A stretch of DNA of 64,000 bases from Oceanobacillus saliphilus (GTDB lineage Bacteria; Bacillota; Bacilli; Bacillales; Amphibacillaceae): positions 62,001 through 126,000 of the forward strand of contig NZ_JALCZU010000011.1 in assembly GCF_023522835.1 (NCBI RefSeq), given 5' to 3'. The position numbers and the translations under genes are program-made. The notes under the pieces are model-generated. The model saw only the letters and a list, made by a program, of their open reading frames with translations, was not told the DNA's origin and did no database searches. Below, one piece after another: positions 50,458 through 59,160 of this stretch. Position 1 is the first letter of the stretch. Every line of letters begins with the position of its first letter.

Positions 50458-50478
50458 ATAGACGATATGTGAATAGAT

Positions 50479-50493
50479 GTACTTAAAGTAACT
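50479..50493. repeat. 15-bp direct repeat, unit 2 (between accessory genes)
   Basis: GTACTTAAAGTAACT followed by GGTGCTT. The extended form ACTTAAAGTAAC-N-GGTGC is shared with unit 3. Confidence 0.75.
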
Positions 50494-50524
50494 GGTGCTT
50501 ATCTTCAAAAAGAAATTTTAATAT

Positions 50525-50716
50525 TTACGATTCACCGTCTTTTTTCAACGGAACAATATCACCATTAGGAAATTCCTTTACAAGCTTTCCGTCTTTTTCA
50601 TATACGATATATGTGTTATTAGCTTTTGCATCAATTCTCGCTCGTTCACCAGTCATTTTAGCCCATTTACTTAACCATTCATATTTTCTTTTAGGTTCAT
50701 TGTTTTGTTCTAACAT
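50525..50716 (-). CDS. Uncharacterised small hydrophilic protein
   Basis: A 63-residue charged protein with no membrane segment. An N-terminal helix-like part (LEQNNEPKRKYEWLSKWAKM) is followed by ANNTYIVYEKDGKLVKEFPNG, which looks like a beta hairpin. The ATG at 50716 has AAAGGTGGTG upstream, so translation is plausible. No family is recognised. It is bracketed by repeat units 2 and 3 and reads opposite to accessory gene 1. Confidence 0.6.
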   Translation of the reverse strand: MLEQNNEPKRKYEWLSKWAKMTGERARIDAKANNTYIVYEKDGKLVKEFPNGDIVPLKKDGES

Positions 50717-50803
50717 AAGCAACACCACCTTTATATAAATTATATCAGACTAATTATTAAATTTATAAGGTATTTGAAATGTACAGAATTTGTGATAGCT
50801 TTC

Positions 50804-50815
50804 ACTTAAAGTAAC
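50804..50815. repeat. 12-bp direct repeat, unit 3 (right of accessory gene 2)
   Basis: ACTTAAAGTAAC followed by GGGTGCAA. Same orientation as units 1 and 2. The rest of 50729-50997 contains no gene. Confidence 0.75.
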
Positions 50816-50997
50816 GGGTGCAATGTTGCAAGAAGCTGCCCTCTTTTACCTAAAGATAAGTATTAAGTTTTAACGTTATCGTAATACACTATTGAAAAGG
50901 AGAATGTACCTTTGATTTTACATACAGAAGTGACTGGATAGTTTATCCCGTTTGTACGCTAGTGTGTTTCGTCCAGGGTGTTATTCCTTTTTAACCT

Positions 50998-52170
50998 CTA
51001 ATGGTACGTTTTCTTGCTCCCGAATAGGTATAGCAACAAAATAATAATCATAAAAGCAGCCGAATAGGTAAAGGTCATGCCATATCCGACAAATTTTGCT
51101 AGGAATCCAAGCCCAATTGATCCAACGGCCAAACCAAAGTCAATAAAAATAAGGAGCATCGAATTGGCTGTTGCTTTTTTCTCGGGTGGAACAAGGGTTA
51201 ATGCCCAAGCTTGTGTAATGGGATGGATGATGGCAAAAGCGATTCCGAATAATGCCCCGGAAACGAGAACGATCACCATACTAGTAGAGAAACCTAATAA
51301 GACCAAGCCAACAGTCCCTGAAATAGCACCTGGAATAATTAGAATTCTGTGACCGAATTTATCAAAAATCTTACCGGAGAAAGAACGAACGACTACCATT
51401 GCGATCCCTTGTGCGATGAAGAACTGCGAAATACTTCCACCAACATTAATCTCATTACCAAACGCCCCCATAAAGTTTACCGTTCCTGCAATGGCCATAT
51501 AATTTAACGATACCAAAATACTCGGAAGAAGGACGCGCTTATCGAACATGTACGTATAGAAAGGTTCATTATCGGTAGTCTGTGGAAGTTCCTTTTCTTG
51601 TTTAACCGTATTCTTTGTAAAAAAACTGCACAAAAGTGAAAAAGCCATCAGGCCCATAGTCAACATCATCAACGACAGGAAGGAATAATTTGCAAGATAA
51701 GCAATAGCGATTAGTGGTCCCATTGTCGTTCCAACGCTTGTAGACATTGCGAAAAAAACAATACCCTCACCTAAGCGAGATTTAGGAACGATATTACTTG
51801 ATATCGTAAAGACTAAAATCGTAAGCATACTAAAACCAATACCTTGTAGCGCTCGAATGAATATTAAAAATCCGATGGACTGATTTATAAATGTAAGACC
51901 GATTGTGCCCAAAAAATAAATGAGAGAAATAATGAGGAGTAATTTCATGTTAATCTTTTGGATAATGACACTTGCAAAAAAGCGTGTAATTAGTGATGCT
52001 GTCATTAAGGTCGTGGTCATGATTCCTGCAATCGCAGGATCATCACTAATGGCTGTTACAAAGATGGGGAAGCCTGCCGTAATCATATAAAATGAAGCGA
52101 ACATGACTAAAGACAATAATATAATAATGAAATATTGGTTTGTCCATAATTTAACTTTTACTTTACCCAT
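50998..52170 (-). CDS. MFS-family transporter
   Basis: A 390-residue protein with about 12 membrane helices in two halves, joined by a charged central loop (near residues 185-205, TKNTVKQEKELPQTTDNE). Motif-A-like sequence appears in the second half (GKIFDKFGHRILII), and RALQGIGFSML resembles the helix-4 motif of drug/H+ antiporters. Substrate unknown; an efflux role is plausible. Start at 52170 follows AAAGGTGGT. It reads against replication and is divergent from opuA. Confidence 0.85.
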   Translation of the reverse strand: MGKVKVKLWTNQYFIIILLSLVMFASFYMITAGFPIFVTAISDDPAIAGIMTTTLMTASLITRFFASVIIQKINMKLLLIISLIYFLGTIGLTFINQSIGFLIFIRALQGIGFSMLTILVFTISSNIVPKSRLGEGIVFFAMSTSVGTTMGPLIAIAYLANYSFLSLMMLTMGLMAFSLLCSFFTKNTVKQEKELPQTTDNEPFYTYMFDKRVLLPSILVSLNYMAIAGTVNFMGAFGNEINVGGSISQFFIAQGIAMVVVRSFSGKIFDKFGHRILIIPGAISGTVGLVLLGFSTSMVIVLVSGALFGIAFAIIHPITQAWALTLVPPEKKATANSMLLIFIDFGLAVGSIGLGFLAKFVGYGMTFTYSAAFMIIILLLYLFGSKKTYH

Positions 52171-52313
52171 GTTATATAAGACCACCTTTCAATAAGTATT
52201 TCTAAAAATAGTGATGATTTATACGTGAAATTACTTTTAAAATCATGACAAATTTATTCTACCCATATTTTTAAGAAGTATTTAAAGTTGAATTCAATAA
52301 AGCAATTAATAAT

Positions 52314-52341
52314 GAAAGTACTATCCAGAAAGTACTATCCA
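52314..52341. repeat. Tandem 14-bp duplication
   Basis: GAAAGTACTATCCA occurs twice head to tail. It lies in the 508-bp gap between the MFS gene and opuAA; a 63-codon frame through it has no ribosome site. Confidence 0.7.
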
Positions 52342-52574
52342 GGACCTTATATAAAAGAACATCGTATGACAAACTATGTGAAAATGAAGTTGTTGGAAGT
52401 ATATTGGAGGATAAAAGCGAAATTGTACGGAATTGTGTCTTTTAAGTCTCGCATTACAATTAGCAAGCAAAATACATAACGAAACAATGGAATTTGACGT
52501 TTGAAACTATAGAAAATAAGGTTTAAGGTTAAACAATGGGTGTAATGCTGATCGGATAATAGCGGGGATTTGAA

Positions 52575-52597
52575 AATGAATCGTAGTAGGATTCATT
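52575..52597 (+). promoter_or_regulatory. Hairpin upstream of opuAA
   Basis: AATGAATC / GATTCATT with a 7-nt loop, followed by GTTTTCTT. About 80 bp before opuAA. Could be a leader terminator or an operator. Confidence 0.4.
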
Positions 52598-52678
52598 GTT
52601 TTCTTATGTATTCATGCTGATAGATAAGTAGCATGACTTTTTACATATGGCGTCAACAACGAAATTAGAGGTGAAAAT

Positions 52679-53869
52679 GTGGCAGTAATTGAAGCAAAAA
52701 ATTTATCAAAAGTGTTTGGCAAAAATACAAAACAAACATTAAAACTTATGGATAAAGGTTTAACCAAAGATGAAATCTTAAAACAAACTGGTAATACAGT
52801 TGGGGTAAACCGTGCGAATTTCTCCGTTGAAGAAGGAGAAATATTCGTCATCATGGGCCTTTCCGGAAGTGGAAAGTCTACTTTAGTCAGATTGTTGAAT
52901 CGGCTAATCGAACCGACAGAGGGCAGCATATTGATTGAGGGCCAGGACTTGGCACAAATGGATAAAAAAGCATTGCGAAAAGTACGTAGAGAAAAACTGA
53001 GTATGGTGTTCCAGCAATTTGCTTTATTTCCGCACAGAACGATATTGGAAAACGCAGAATTTGGCCTGGAAGTACAAAATGTACCAAAAGAAGAGCGCAA
53101 AAAAAAGGCAACAGAAGCTTTACAAATGGTTGGTTTAGGTGATTATATCCATCAGAAGCCTGGACAATTATCGGGTGGTATGCAGCAACGGGTTGGTTTA
53201 GCCCGGGCGTTGGCCAATGACCCGAAAGTGTTGTTGATGGATGAAGCATTCTCCGCGTTAGATCCTCTTATTCGAAAGGAAATGCAGGATGAGCTGATTG
53301 ATTTACAGTCCTCGATGAAAAAGACCATTATTTTTATTACACATGATCTCGATGAAGCATTGCGGTTAGGAGACCATATTGCACTGATGAAAGATGGTGT
53401 TGTCGTCCAAATCGGAACACCAGAGGAGATTTTAGTGCATCCAGCTAATGATTATGTTGAAAAATTTGTCGAGGATGTAGACAGATCTAAAATATTGACT
53501 GCAGAGCATATTATGAAACGCCCTGAAACAGTTAATATAGACAAACATGGCCCGAGGGTCGCGCTTGAGCGGATGCGTGAAGAAGGAATATCCAGTATTT
53601 TAGTGATCGACGGAAAGCGTAATTTAAAAGGGTACATAACAGCAGAAGATGCTTCTCATGCCCGGAAAAATGAGAGTAGTAATTTAATAGATATTTTACG
53701 AACAGATATACCGAAAGTGAAAAAAGAAACAACCATGCATGATATATTCACCATTATTCACGATTCGCCGACCCCTGTTGCTGTCGTTGAAGACGATAAG
53801 TTAGTAGGAATTATCGTACGTGGGGCAGTGATTGCCGCTTTGGCTGGAGATGGAGAGGTGAATTTATAA
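52679..53869 (+). CDS. opuAA: Glycine betaine ABC transporter, ATP-binding subunit
   Basis: A 396-residue ATPase of the OpuA/ProU type. The N-terminal family extension ([18 protein letters not shown]) leads to Walker [10 protein letters not shown], signature [15 protein letters not shown] and Walker [13 protein letters not shown]. Two CBS domains occupy the C-terminus (about 275-395); in the L. lactis OpuA homologue these sense ionic strength and c-di-AMP. It starts with GTG after AGAGGTG. The stop codon directly abuts the opuAB start codon. Confidence 0.94.
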   Translation: MAVIEAKNLSKVFGKNTKQTLKLMDKGLTKDEILKQTGNTVGVNRANFSVEEGEIFVIMGLSGSGKSTLVRLLNRLIEPTEGSILIEGQDLAQMDKKALRKVRREKLSMVFQQFALFPHRTILENAEFGLEVQNVPKEERKKKATEALQMVGLGDYIHQKPGQLSGGMQQRVGLARALANDPKVLLMDEAFSALDPLIRKEMQDELIDLQSSMKKTIIFITHDLDEALRLGDHIALMKDGVVVQIGTPEEILVHPANDYVEKFVEDVDRSKILTAEHIMKRPETVNIDKHGPRVALERMREEGISSILVIDGKRNLKGYITAEDASHARKNESSNLIDILRTDIPKVKKETTMHDIFTIIHDSPTPVAVVEDDKLVGIIVRGAVIAALAGDGEVNL

Positions 53870-54727
53870 ATGCTTCGAAATACGTTAGATTTTATACCAG
53901 AAATACCGATAGCAGAAGGAACCGAGATTGTAACCGATTGGCTGAAAAATACCTTTTCGTTTGTTTTCAATCCGATTAAAGAACATTTTGGAAATTTAAT
54001 GGAGTTTGTAGCTGAAGATATCTTGATGAATATCCCACCAATTATTTTTATTATCCTGGTCGCTTTGCTTGCCTTTTTTGTAACTGGTAAAAAGCTGGGA
54101 TTAGCTGCCTTTTCCATTGTTGGTCTCGTACTGATTTACAATCAAGGCCATTGGGATGACTTGATGAATACCGTGACATTAGTCTTACTTGCAAGTTTAT
54201 TGTCTGTAATTATCGGTGTTCCAGTTGGAATAATAATGTCGAAAAGTAAAATTGCCAACGCGATATTTACGCCAATCCTTGACTTTATGCAAACTATGCC
54301 GGCATTTGTCTATTTGATTCCTGCCGTGGCATTTTTCGGAATTGGGATGGTACCTGGTGTGTTTGCATCATTGATTTTTGCAACACCACCTACTGTTCGA
54401 TTTACTAATTTAGGTATTCGACAAGTTTCCAAAGATTTAGTCGAAGCTTCCGATGCATTTGGAAGTACTGGTGTACAGAAACTTTTCAAAGTAGAACTCC
54501 CAATGGCCAAAGCAACGATTATGGCTGGTATCAACCAAACAGTCATGCTTGCCTTATCCATGGTAGTTATCGCATCCATGATTGGTGCACCTGGCCTCGG
54601 TAGTCAAGTTCTATCCTCCCTACAGCGTGCCCAAGTAGGAACAGGGTTCGTTGCCGGATTGGGAATTGTTATCTTGGCTATCATTATTGATCGCATTACA
54701 CAGAATATGAATAAGAAGAACGTGTAA
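53870..54727 (+). CDS. opuAB: Glycine betaine ABC transporter, permease subunit
   Basis: A 285-residue permease with about seven membrane helices. The N-terminal amphipathic part (IPIAEGTEIVTDWLKNTF) precedes the first helix, as in OpuAB/ProW. The cytoplasmic EAA loop reads DLVEASDAFGSTGVQKLFKVELPMA. The ATG immediately follows the opuAA stop, with GGAGAGGTG in the end of opuAA. It forms the channel for compatible solute uptake. Confidence 0.94.
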   Translation: MLRNTLDFIPEIPIAEGTEIVTDWLKNTFSFVFNPIKEHFGNLMEFVAEDILMNIPPIIFIILVALLAFFVTGKKLGLAAFSIVGLVLIYNQGHWDDLMNTVTLVLLASLLSVIIGVPVGIIMSKSKIANAIFTPILDFMQTMPAFVYLIPAVAFFGIGMVPGVFASLIFATPPTVRFTNLGIRQVSKDLVEASDAFGSTGVQKLFKVELPMAKATIMAGINQTVMLALSMVVIASMIGAPGLGSQVLSSLQRAQVGTGFVAGLGIVILAIIIDRITQNMNKKNV

Positions 54728-54798
54728 ACAATTGCTGGTTACCTTTTCCATTTGAGAAAAGTTCCATATATTAAAATACGTAGGAAAGAGGAGATAAT

Positions 54799-55716
54799 AT
54801 GAGTATATTTAACTGGAAACGTCTAGGAGTCATATCCGGACTTTCATTAGCATTGTTCGCTGCTGGTTGTGGAGCTGCAGACGAGGAAGAAACAGACAAC
54901 GGATCCACGACTGAAGGTACAGAAGAAGCGGCAACAATCGATGGACAGGAAATCGAATTGGCATATGTCGAATGGGAAACAGAAGTTGCTTCTACACATG
55001 TCGTAGGGAAAGTATTGGAAGATATTGGATATGATGTGAAAGTTACTCCACTTGATAATGCAATTATGTGGGAAGCTGTTGCAAGTGGCGAAGCGGATGG
55101 TATGGTAGCGGCTTGGTTACCAGGAACACATGCAGCCCAATATGAAGCATATGGTGATCGAGTAGTAGAATTAGGTGAAAACCTTGAAGGTGCTGCGATC
55201 GGTTTAGTTGTCCCTACGTATATGGATGTTAATTCCATTGCTGATTTGGATGAAGAAGCTTCTCAGACCATTACTGCTATTGAGCCTGGAGCAGGGGTTG
55301 TAGCTGCTGCAGAACGGACGCTTGACGATTACGATAATCTTGGGGATTGGACTGTACAAACTTCTTCAAGTGGTGCTATGGCAACAGCATTAGGTGAAGC
55401 ATATGAAAATGAAGAAGAAATTATTGTCACTGGCTGGTCACCACATTGGAAGTTTCAAGCTTATGATTTGAAATATCTAGAAGACCCTGAAGGAACGTTT
55501 GGTGAAGCTGAAGTGATAGCAACAATGGTCCGTGAAGGTCTGGAAGAAGATATGCCTCAAGCGTATCAAGTTTTGGATAACTTCTATTGGACTCCTGAAG
55601 ATCTGGAATCTGTCATGCTAGCTATTTATGAAGGAGCAGATCCAGAAGAAGCTGCAGCTGCATGGGTAGAAGAAAATGCAGATACAGTAGCTGAATGGAC
55701 AGAAGGAATTGAATAA
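54799..55716 (+). CDS. opuAC: Glycine betaine-binding lipoprotein
   Basis: A 305-residue exported binding protein. The signal peptide ends in the lipobox LFAAGC (residues 18-23), then an acidic, Thr/Glu-rich linker. The mature protein has the OpuAC fold with tryptophans that form the betaine cage in the family (YVEWETEV, NAIMWEAV, TGWSPHWKF, FYWTPEDL). It is strikingly acidic, in line with a salty habitat. AAAGAGGAG precedes the ATG. Last gene of the opuA operon; a terminator follows. Confidence 0.94.
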   Translation: MSIFNWKRLGVISGLSLALFAAGCGAADEEETDNGSTTEGTEEAATIDGQEIELAYVEWETEVASTHVVGKVLEDIGYDVKVTPLDNAIMWEAVASGEADGMVAAWLPGTHAAQYEAYGDRVVELGENLEGAAIGLVVPTYMDVNSIADLDEEASQTITAIEPGAGVVAAAERTLDDYDNLGDWTVQTSSSGAMATALGEAYENEEEIIVTGWSPHWKFQAYDLKYLEDPEGTFGEAEVIATMVREGLEEDMPQAYQVLDNFYWTPEDLESVMLAIYEGADPEEAAAAWVEENADTVAEWTEGIE

Positions 55717-55731
55717 GTAAGTTTCTACTAA

Positions 55732-55768
55732 AAAACAGGCTGTGATAAGTAACAGCCTGTTTTTTTGT
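55732..55768 (+). terminator. Intrinsic terminator of the opuA operon
   Basis: AAACAGGCTGT / ACAGCCTGTTT stem (11 bp), 8-nt loop, and a T run, 15 bases after opuAC. Confidence 0.92.
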
Positions 55769-55904
55769 TTGCTAGCAGTGTATAACGAAAAGTAATTAAT
55801 CCATATTAACTAATATACGAAACTTCATATAAAAATAGTTATAAAATAATACTATTTTACCGTACAATATGAAAATAACATCTTTATAACGTTCGTATTT
55901 CGGA

Positions 55905-55933
55905 TTGACTTCACACTTTATTATTGATAAAAT
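55905..55933 (+). promoter_or_regulatory. SigA-type promoter of purA
   Basis: TTGACT (55905-55910), 17-bp spacer, TAAAAT (55928-55933). Two CGAA motifs on the minus strand (55890-55905) just upstream recall PurR boxes, but this is weak. Confidence 0.7.
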
Positions 55934-55976
55934 TACAATTGGTAATAATAAAAACATATAATCTACATAAATTTAA

Positions 55977-57278
<1,302 letters not shown>

Positions 57279-57292
57279 TGCAACTAGCATAC

Positions 57293-57331
57293 AAAAAAGC
57301 TTGAGGGAATTTTTCAACCTCAAGCTTTTTG
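57293..57331 (+). terminator. Intrinsic terminator of purA
   Basis: AAAAAGCTTGAGG / CCTCAAGCTTTTT stem (13 bp) with an 11-nt loop, 14 bases after purA. Confidence 0.9.
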
Positions 57332-57455
57332 ACTTTAATTTAGTATGTTGCTTTTTTAATTAAAGCATCCGTTTGTTAATTTTTAATAAGGAAATAGATG
57401 CGCTTTTAACAGCCACACCCGTTAATGGTATAGCAATAACGCTTTAAAAAGAAGT

Positions 57456-57752
57456 TTACTCTCCTAGATTTTTTAACCATTCACGTAATTTTGCTCTTGG
57501 ATAGTACACCTTATTATTTATAATAATATGTGGTACGTCTGAGTGTTCTTTAATTAGATACTTTGCATCTTCTTTTGATATACCCATAAAGTGATGCACA
57601 TCATTTTCCGTTATTAATTCGTGTTCATCATCTTCATCAAAGATTGCACTAAAACTTTTAGCATCTGGATTCTTAAAATTTTTCAGTCCGTTACCTATAA
57701 AATACCCTGCAACAGCAATTCCTAGAGCTAGCCAAATTAAGTCAAATTCCAT
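57456..57752 (-). CDS. Membrane-anchored protein with excisionase-like HTH domain
   Basis: A 98-residue protein. Residues 4-22 (DLIWLALGIAVAGYFIGNG) form one membrane segment; a 25-residue acidic linker follows; the C-terminal half (ITENDVHHFMGISKEDAKYL, then HIIINNKVYYPRAKLREWL) has the pattern of HTH_17/excisionase-type winged helices: a helix with GIS, a Lys-rich wing and a final REWL helix. AAAGAAGGG precedes the ATG. It is the last gene of a minus-strand cluster of small membrane proteins. A tethered DNA-binding protein is inferred; the domain could instead bind protein. Confidence 0.65.
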   Translation of the reverse strand: MEFDLIWLALGIAVAGYFIGNGLKNFKNPDAKSFSAIFDEDDEHELITENDVHHFMGISKEDAKYLIKEHSDVPHIIINNKVYYPRAKLREWLKNLGE

Positions 57753-57906
57753 ATTGTTATCCCTTCTTTAGTATATTCTTATTCCATTAAAGCACGAGTT
57801 ATATGAATCTCGGTACCTTTATGTACGAATTAGAATAAATAAAGTTCCACTATTGATAAGCTATTCTCCCAATACCGCTTAACTTGAGTATATCCTCAAT
57901 CAACCA

Positions 57907-58014
57907 TTACACATCTTTGTCCTCACGATTTATAGAATCCTTATCTGACTTTCCCAAATAATTTAAGAAACCAGCCGACGATAAAATAACTAACATCGTA
58001 TAAACGAAACTCAT
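57907..58014 (-). CDS. Small membrane peptide (35 residues)
   Basis: A 35-codon frame with a near-perfect ribosome site: TAGGAGGGAAGAG directly before the ATG. Residues 2-20 (SFVYTMLVILSSAGFLNYL) form one short hydrophobic helix; the tail GKSDKDSINREDKDV is charged. The strong ribosome site, and the stop codon of the preceding small frame overlapping it, argue that it is translated. No family is recognised. A layout of one N-terminal helix plus a hydrophilic tail resembles the 98-residue protein downstream without its HTH. Confidence 0.5.
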   Translation of the reverse strand: MSFVYTMLVILSSAGFLNYLGKSDKDSINREDKDV

Positions 58015-58024
58015 CTCTTCCCTC

Positions 58025-58120
58025 CTAACGAGTTGACTCCAATGTTAATTCGTCTATATTAATAACCGCTTTCAATTGTTGTGACAAATCCAATGGTACC
58101 CACCAAATCAAGAACAACAT
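58025..58120 (-). CDS. Possible small membrane peptide or gene remnant (31 residues)
   Basis: MLFLIWWVPL then DLSQQLKAVINIDELTLESTR. The frame is open further upstream (ending in DIQTKDFALEIGA before this Met), giving a fuller hydrophobic helix, but no standard start codon lies there. GGTG 5 bases before the ATG is weak. Its TAG stop is part of the TAGGAGGG ribosome site of the next small gene, suggesting coupling. It may be a real peptide or the tail of a decayed gene. Confidence 0.3.
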   Translation of the reverse strand: MLFLIWWVPLDLSQQLKAVINIDELTLESTR

Positions 58121-58168
58121 TAATGCACCAATTTCTAATGCAAAATCTTTTGTTTGAATATCCCTACT

Positions 58169-58600
58169 CTATTTAACGAAAATTAAAAATAAAGTAAATA
58201 AAACAATATAAATCGTATCTACAATTGCAAGATATAGACCGATATTCGACTTTTTAAGTTTTGCTATGCTGTAATTAAATACCGTATCATAGAGACCAAT
58301 TATAAATAAAACCACTGAGATAATAAGGATGAATGTACTTTCCGTCATTAATATTGCAATTATGTACAACATCCATCTTCTGAAAAAATTAAAAGTCAAA
58401 GAGAAAAGCAGCATCCCAAGGTTATCTGGCGTTAATAGCATTTCTTTCTCATCATCTGATGAAATAGATCCTAAGTTTTCTTTTATCTCCTTATGCTCCT
58501 TAAGATAGCCAATATTAATATACAGAAGGATACAGCAATATAACAGGCTAAACACAATTTCATTATCCTTTACAAGCTCTAATAAGCTGATTAGATTCAC
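58169..58600 (-). CDS. Uncharacterised membrane protein
   Basis: A 143-residue protein with four likely membrane segments: about 14-33, 68-85 (followed by FFRR), 88-108 and 120-142. A hydrophilic loop between helices 1 and 2 (KEHKEIKENLGSISSDDEKEM) is charged. AGAGAGGTCG precedes the ATG. No family is recognised. It is the first gene of the minus-strand small-protein cluster between purA and the M23 peptidase gene; base composition is more A/T-rich than that of neighbours, which may point to acquisition. Confidence 0.65.
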   Translation of the reverse strand: MNLISLLELVKDNEIVFSLLYCCILLYINIGYLKEHKEIKENLGSISSDDEKEMLLTPDNLGMLLFSLTFNFFRRWMLYIIAILMTESTFILIISVVLFIIGLYDTVFNYSIAKLKKSNIGLYLAIVDTIYIVLFTLFLIFVK

Positions 58601-58913
58601 GACCTCTCTTAATATACCTTCTATACGTTTCTATTGATTTATAAGTTTCATTTTTTGAAATAAACAATTAATTTTACAAAAAAATTACTAATTCTTCTTT
58701 CAATTCTTCTGCCCGTTAGTTGAAGGAACTTAATAGTCAAAATCTATAATTATATTTTACCAAATAATGTTATCATTCTCTTAATGTACCAGGAAGTGAA
58801 ATAACATCCTTATACCCGACGACAAAATCTATTGTCAAGGTACTATTTATGGTGCTAATTGCATCTATCAACGAAAACGGAACTACTTAATCTCCCCATG
58901 ACAACCTCTTTTT

Positions 58914-58990
58914 TGGAAGATAGGAAGGTATGGAACTTTCCTATCTGCATAAGTGCAACGAAGGCTTGGTCATTTGCCGATTTTTTCATC
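58914..58990. repeat. Dispersed intergenic repeat, family R3, copy 3
   Basis: GGAAGATAGGAAGGTATGGAA... CTTTCCTATCTGCATAAGTGCAACGAAGGCTTGG. Hairpin part plus the GCATAAGTGCAACGAAGGC tail match the copies at 28173 and 44610. The remainder of 58601-59160 shows no gene. Confidence 0.7.
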
Positions 58991-59160
58991 GTATTTACAT
59001 ATAAACTGTAAAATTTTGGGTCTAATTATACAGTTTCTTTACATTGTTCGACATTCCCTATTTAATCCTTTTTACCTATGTTAGATTATAGGTAACTAAA
59101 AGTCTAACACACATTAACTATTGATAGATTGTATCAAAGAATGTCGGAGGAAATACGGGA

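Noticed and set aside
52288-52479. 63-codon ORF in the MFS-opuAA gap
   Set aside because: TTG start without a ribosome site, running through a tandem 14-bp duplication; no support for translation.
52612-53100. 162-codon minus-strand ORF opposite opuAA
   Set aside because: Antisense of an ABC ATPase gene with all motifs present; no ribosome site.
54771-55238. 155-codon minus-strand ORF opposite opuAC
   Set aside because: Antisense of an acidic lipoprotein gene; Ser/Pro-rich by codon complement.
59076-59093. WalR-box-like sequence before the M23 gene
   Set aside because: TGTTAG-N5-GGTAAC misses the WalR consensus at more than one key position, so I do not list it as a site.
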